A stretch of 64,000 nucleotides of DNA from Dioscorea cayenensis subsp. rotundata. Lineage: Eukaryota; Streptophyta; Magnoliopsida; Dioscoreales; Dioscoreaceae. Shown piece by piece: positions 61,408-64,000 of the stretch. A program made the translations under genes and the position numbers. The stretch spans positions 9,831,501 to 9,895,500 of the forward strand of contig NC_052474.1 in assembly GCF_009730915.1 (NCBI RefSeq), given 5' to 3'. The notes beneath the pieces were generated by a model. The model searched no databases. It was not told where the DNA came from and worked only from the letters and a program-made list of their open reading frames with translations. How positions within the stretch are numbered: the first letter of the stretch is position 1; the number at the start of each line of letters is the position of its first letter.

Positions 61408-62746
61408 ATTCGGATTCTGTGAGCGCTCCCGGTCAACCCCATGGTAACCCTGACGGTATGGAATGCCTTTCTTCCTCGTCAGATCATTTTGAAGTGTTGT
61501 CGTTGGATATCGGACAATGTTTTGAAGGCGTTGAACATTTTAGGGAGGCACTTCAAAATTTTGCAATCAAATAGAATTTTGACTTCAAATTCATAAAGAA
61601 CGAAAAACACCGGGTGACTGTGGAATACGCTGCCGTTGGTTGTCAATGGCGTCTTCATGCATAAAAAAAAATACTTTCAGAATCAAGACAATCAATCTAT
61701 CACACACTTGCGGTGGTGGAATAGGATTGGCCTCACATCCGAAAGCGTCCAAATAATGGGTAAGCGCACGAGTGATTCAGAAGCTCAAGGAACAACCCTT
61801 GTACAAAGCCATCGACATTTAGAAGGACATGTTGCGGGAACATGGTGTGCACATTCCATACAAGTAGGCTTGGTTGGGAAAATAGCATGCCTAGGTGGTC
61901 CTCGACAGTAGCGACATCTCCAGCTATGATTTATTGCTTTAGTACGTGGATAAGGTGGTTGAGATAAACCCCGGTAGCATTGCGATTGTGGAAAGAGACG
62001 GTAAGCATTTTAAACGTGCATTCTTTTTTTTCAGAGCGTATATTGTGGGATTCAAGAGGGCTTGCATGCCGCTGCTGTTTCTCGATGGTACCCACCTCCT
62101 TGGAAAGTATCGGGTACTCTACTGGGTGCCACAGGCAAAGATGAAAAGGATAGTTTTTTCCACATCGTCTTCGGTATTGTCGACAACGAGACCGATGCCA
62201 ATTGGACTTGGTTCATAGACAAGTTAGGTGATGCTTTATACGAGGAAGGAGATTATCATGAGATAATTACATTCGTGTCAGACAGGTCTAAGGGCCTTGT
62301 GAATACTATTGCAAGAGTCTTCCCTTCTTACCCATATGCATACTGTCTTCGACACTTGGAGGCCAATTTTATGAAAGCCAACGGCAGACTTGCGAAGGTA
62401 TTGAGGAAGGAGTGCTGGTCTATATACTTTCGTATTACGTGGGCATCCATGGCTAAAGAATTTGATGATACCGTGAACAAACTGCAGGCCACATCACCCG
62501 AAGCCCATCACTGGTTGATTAATAAATCGGATATGGTATCTTGGTCGAATTATCTGTTCAGAGGTGAACGTTGGAGTGAGATGTATTCAAATGTCGCAAA
62601 TTCATTCAATGCTTGGATCAAAGAAGCTCGGCATTTACCGGTGACGAAAATGGTCTACTCCATAAGATATTCGAATGTTTATTTACACTTAAGAATTGGC
62701 CTTATCCTTAAACAAATTTCAGAAATGTACAAATATCATTTTCTGT

Positions 62747-62864
62747 GTTTAAATATATGCCTCATCGTTTAACTTATTATCTTACTGTTTAACAAAATGT
62801 GTTTCTATTTAACTATCAATGTCTTGCTTAACCTTGTTTAAGTGTTCGTGTTCTATGTTGTGCA
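62747..62864 (+). repeat. TTTAA array 4 (intron of MULE copy B), exact 20-base steps
   Basis: Four consecutive 20-base units begin at 62747, 62767, 62787 and 62807: GTTTAAATATATGCCTCATC, GTTTAACTTATTATCTTACT, GTTTAACAAAATGTGTTTCT and ATTTAACTATCAATGTCTTG. A shorter CTTAACCTTG unit follows, then the acceptor TATGTTGTGCAG. Confidence 0.85.
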
Positions 62865-63419
62865 GGTTCAAGTTGATGCGCATGTTATTTAACCGCCGTG
62901 AGGAAGTGAACAAATGGGAGACCTACTTATTCTCGGACATACATTCAAAGGTAGAGATAATTGTTGAGGATAGCCGAAATCTTCGTGTTGGTCGTTGTGT
63001 CGATGATCGTTATGAAGTGATTGACAAGTGCAACAACTCTGTAGATCTTGCCATCAGAACATGCTCATGTCGCAGATGGCAAGTTTATGGTATCCCATGC
63101 AAACATGCTTGCGCTGTAATAATGCAGATAGACACCAACGTTCATTGATTTATTAGCGGCTACTTCACCGTCGACAATTACAAACTGGCGTATAAGGAAG
63201 CTATATTCTCCATACCCGACGATAACAAGCCTACTGACAGAAATCGTGAATTGCGTCTGTGACCGCCTGTGACGAGAAGGCAACCTAGGCGTCCTAGACG
63301 AAAGAGGATCGAGTCGTAAGTGTTTGAGATCCGCGAGTTACATTGCAGCCGCTGCCACGGCTCCGGTCACAATCGTAGATCTTGCAATGAAACTGTCGCA
63401 AACTAGGCATTGTAAATAA

Positions 63420-63730
63420 ACAAATTTTTAAAAAGAAACAAACTTAATTGTGTCCTAACTTTTTGGCATTTAAACAGAGAAACTTTTATTTTAACAGGTA
63501 GCACATATATTTAAATAGAGACAGTGTTTGCTTAAACAAGGACTACTTTATTTTAACATATTATCCTACGTTGTTTGTTTAAACAGAGACTACTTTATTT
63601 TAAACGTAAACACTGATATTTAAACAATAAAATTGAAATTTAAATAAATAAAGTCAATTACATAAGTATACAAACCAGTAAATTTACATTGAAAATTAAT
63701 TTGTCATGTTCTTCAAAAACAATGAATTGA
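63420..63730. repeat. inverted-orientation TTTAAAC array downstream of MULE copy B
   Basis: Recurring ATATTTAAATAGAGACAGTG, TTTAAACAGAGACTACTTTA and similar phrases every 20-30 bases, matching the flank of copy A (59698 onward). It separates the transposase from the Ulp1 fragment on the other strand. Confidence 0.65.
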
Positions 63731-63790
63731 ATTTAAATTTATAACGACATCATCAAATTACATTTGAAAAGAAACAAGATCTTTGCAATT

Positions 63791-64000
63791 CTATTTCCCC
63801 GTAGTCAAAGACCCCCCTTTCTCAGTGAAGCCGGTTGTCCTCCCTTCCTTAAGTATGCGGGCAATATACTTTAATCTCAGATAAGAGACGTCCCTGTTTA
63901 CGGTAGCCGTAGCTTTTCATCGTTGAGTAATTGCTCGATAAACGCATGACATAGACGGCGCAGTCGACACTTCCTTTTTTTGTCATGGGGGTTTCCATGT
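63791..64000 (-). pseudogene. Ulp1/C48 protease-like domain, C-terminal fragment, runs off the window
   Basis: On the minus strand the sequence entering the window encodes KKGSVDCAVYVMR, the active-site cysteine block of Ulp1 (SUMO) proteases (Cys codon 63962-63960). It continues FIEQLLNDEKLRLP, then YLRLKYIARILKEGRTTGF, with stop at 63791-63793. A one-base deletion after VMR and a TAA (63900-63898) where a Gln codon is expected break the frame. Ulp1-like domains are known passengers of a class of plant MULEs (Kaonashi type). The position facing the MULE transposase suggests the same here. The rest lies beyond base 64000. Confidence 0.75.

Larger units (their letters stand above)
61046..63406 (+). 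pseudogene. MULE (Mutator-like) transposase copy B, near complete but dead
   Basis: Exon-like blocks: 61046-61173 (DFQRMCHM...PLSNPTENEF), 61408-62670 and 62865-63406. The second block contains FEGVEHFREALQNFAIK and the MuDR segment, INLSHTCGGGIGLASHPKAS, LDGTHLLGKY (first catalytic Asp), FVSDRSKGL (second Asp), and YAYCLRHLEANFMKANG. The third has FKLMRMLFNRREEVNKWETY, the SWIM finger CSCRRWQVYGIPCKHACAV and a zinc knuckle CSRCHGSGHNRRSC. Stops break it at 61572, 61754, 61820, 61865, 63146, 63260 and 63317. There is a frameshift near 61670 and another near 62115. The donor after KMVYSIR (near 62669) reads AAGATATT, so a GT appears lost. The layout fits MULEs that also carry a Ulp1 domain. 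Confidence 0.88.

Noticed and set aside
1..64000. CRISPR arrays, operons, phage or bacterial defence systems
   Set aside because: The window is plant nuclear DNA; the tandem arrays seen lack the uniform repeat/unique spacer layout.

Overview
The window is nuclear DNA from a flowering plant. It has GT-AG introns, AT-rich intergenic DNA, decayed plant transposons and plant-specific gene families (LOB domain, PERK kinase, DUF1645). A monocot is likely: the GC-rich, intronless DUF1645 gene beside AT-rich genes fits the bimodal GC of monocots. A yam-like genome is a guess I cannot prove. An exactly 1000-base N run (45269-46268) marks a scaffold gap.

Layout: 1-2634, decayed Ty1/copia element (minus) with primer-binding site and one LTR. 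4604-8510, beta-carbonic anhydrase gene (minus). About 10020-14942, L1-type LINE remnant (plus) split by a 2.6 kb TG...CA element flanked by a CTCTT duplication. 15225-19535, AMSH-type deubiquitinase gene (plus) whose intron 2 is a tandem array built from its own exon 2/donor junction. 22791-23606, DUF1645 gene (minus). 29247-37573, complete 11-exon P4-ATPase lipid flippase (minus). 39298-44148, proline-rich receptor-like kinase (plus). 46994-49710, hAT transposase remnant (minus). 50364-51710, LOB-domain transcription factor (plus) with a probable solo LTR in its intron. 57883-64000, rearranged Mutator-like element with two transposase copies (plus) and a Ulp1 protease fragment (minus).

The six host genes are unrelated in function: CO2/bicarbonate chemistry, K63-ubiquitin removal, lipid flipping, cell-wall-linked kinase signalling, transcription, and one unknown. 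This is ordinary eukaryotic gene order, not an operon or pathway cluster. The flippase, DUF1645 and LOB genes read through without breaks. The carbonic anhydrase, AMSH and PERK genes each carry one or two single-base insertions in conserved or coding stretches, five in all. They may be residual assembly insertions or true lesions.

The most unusual structures are the intronic array in the AMSH gene, the 20-base-period TTTAA arrays that make up the introns and flanks of the Mutator-like element, and a 270-base inverted repeat inside that element.
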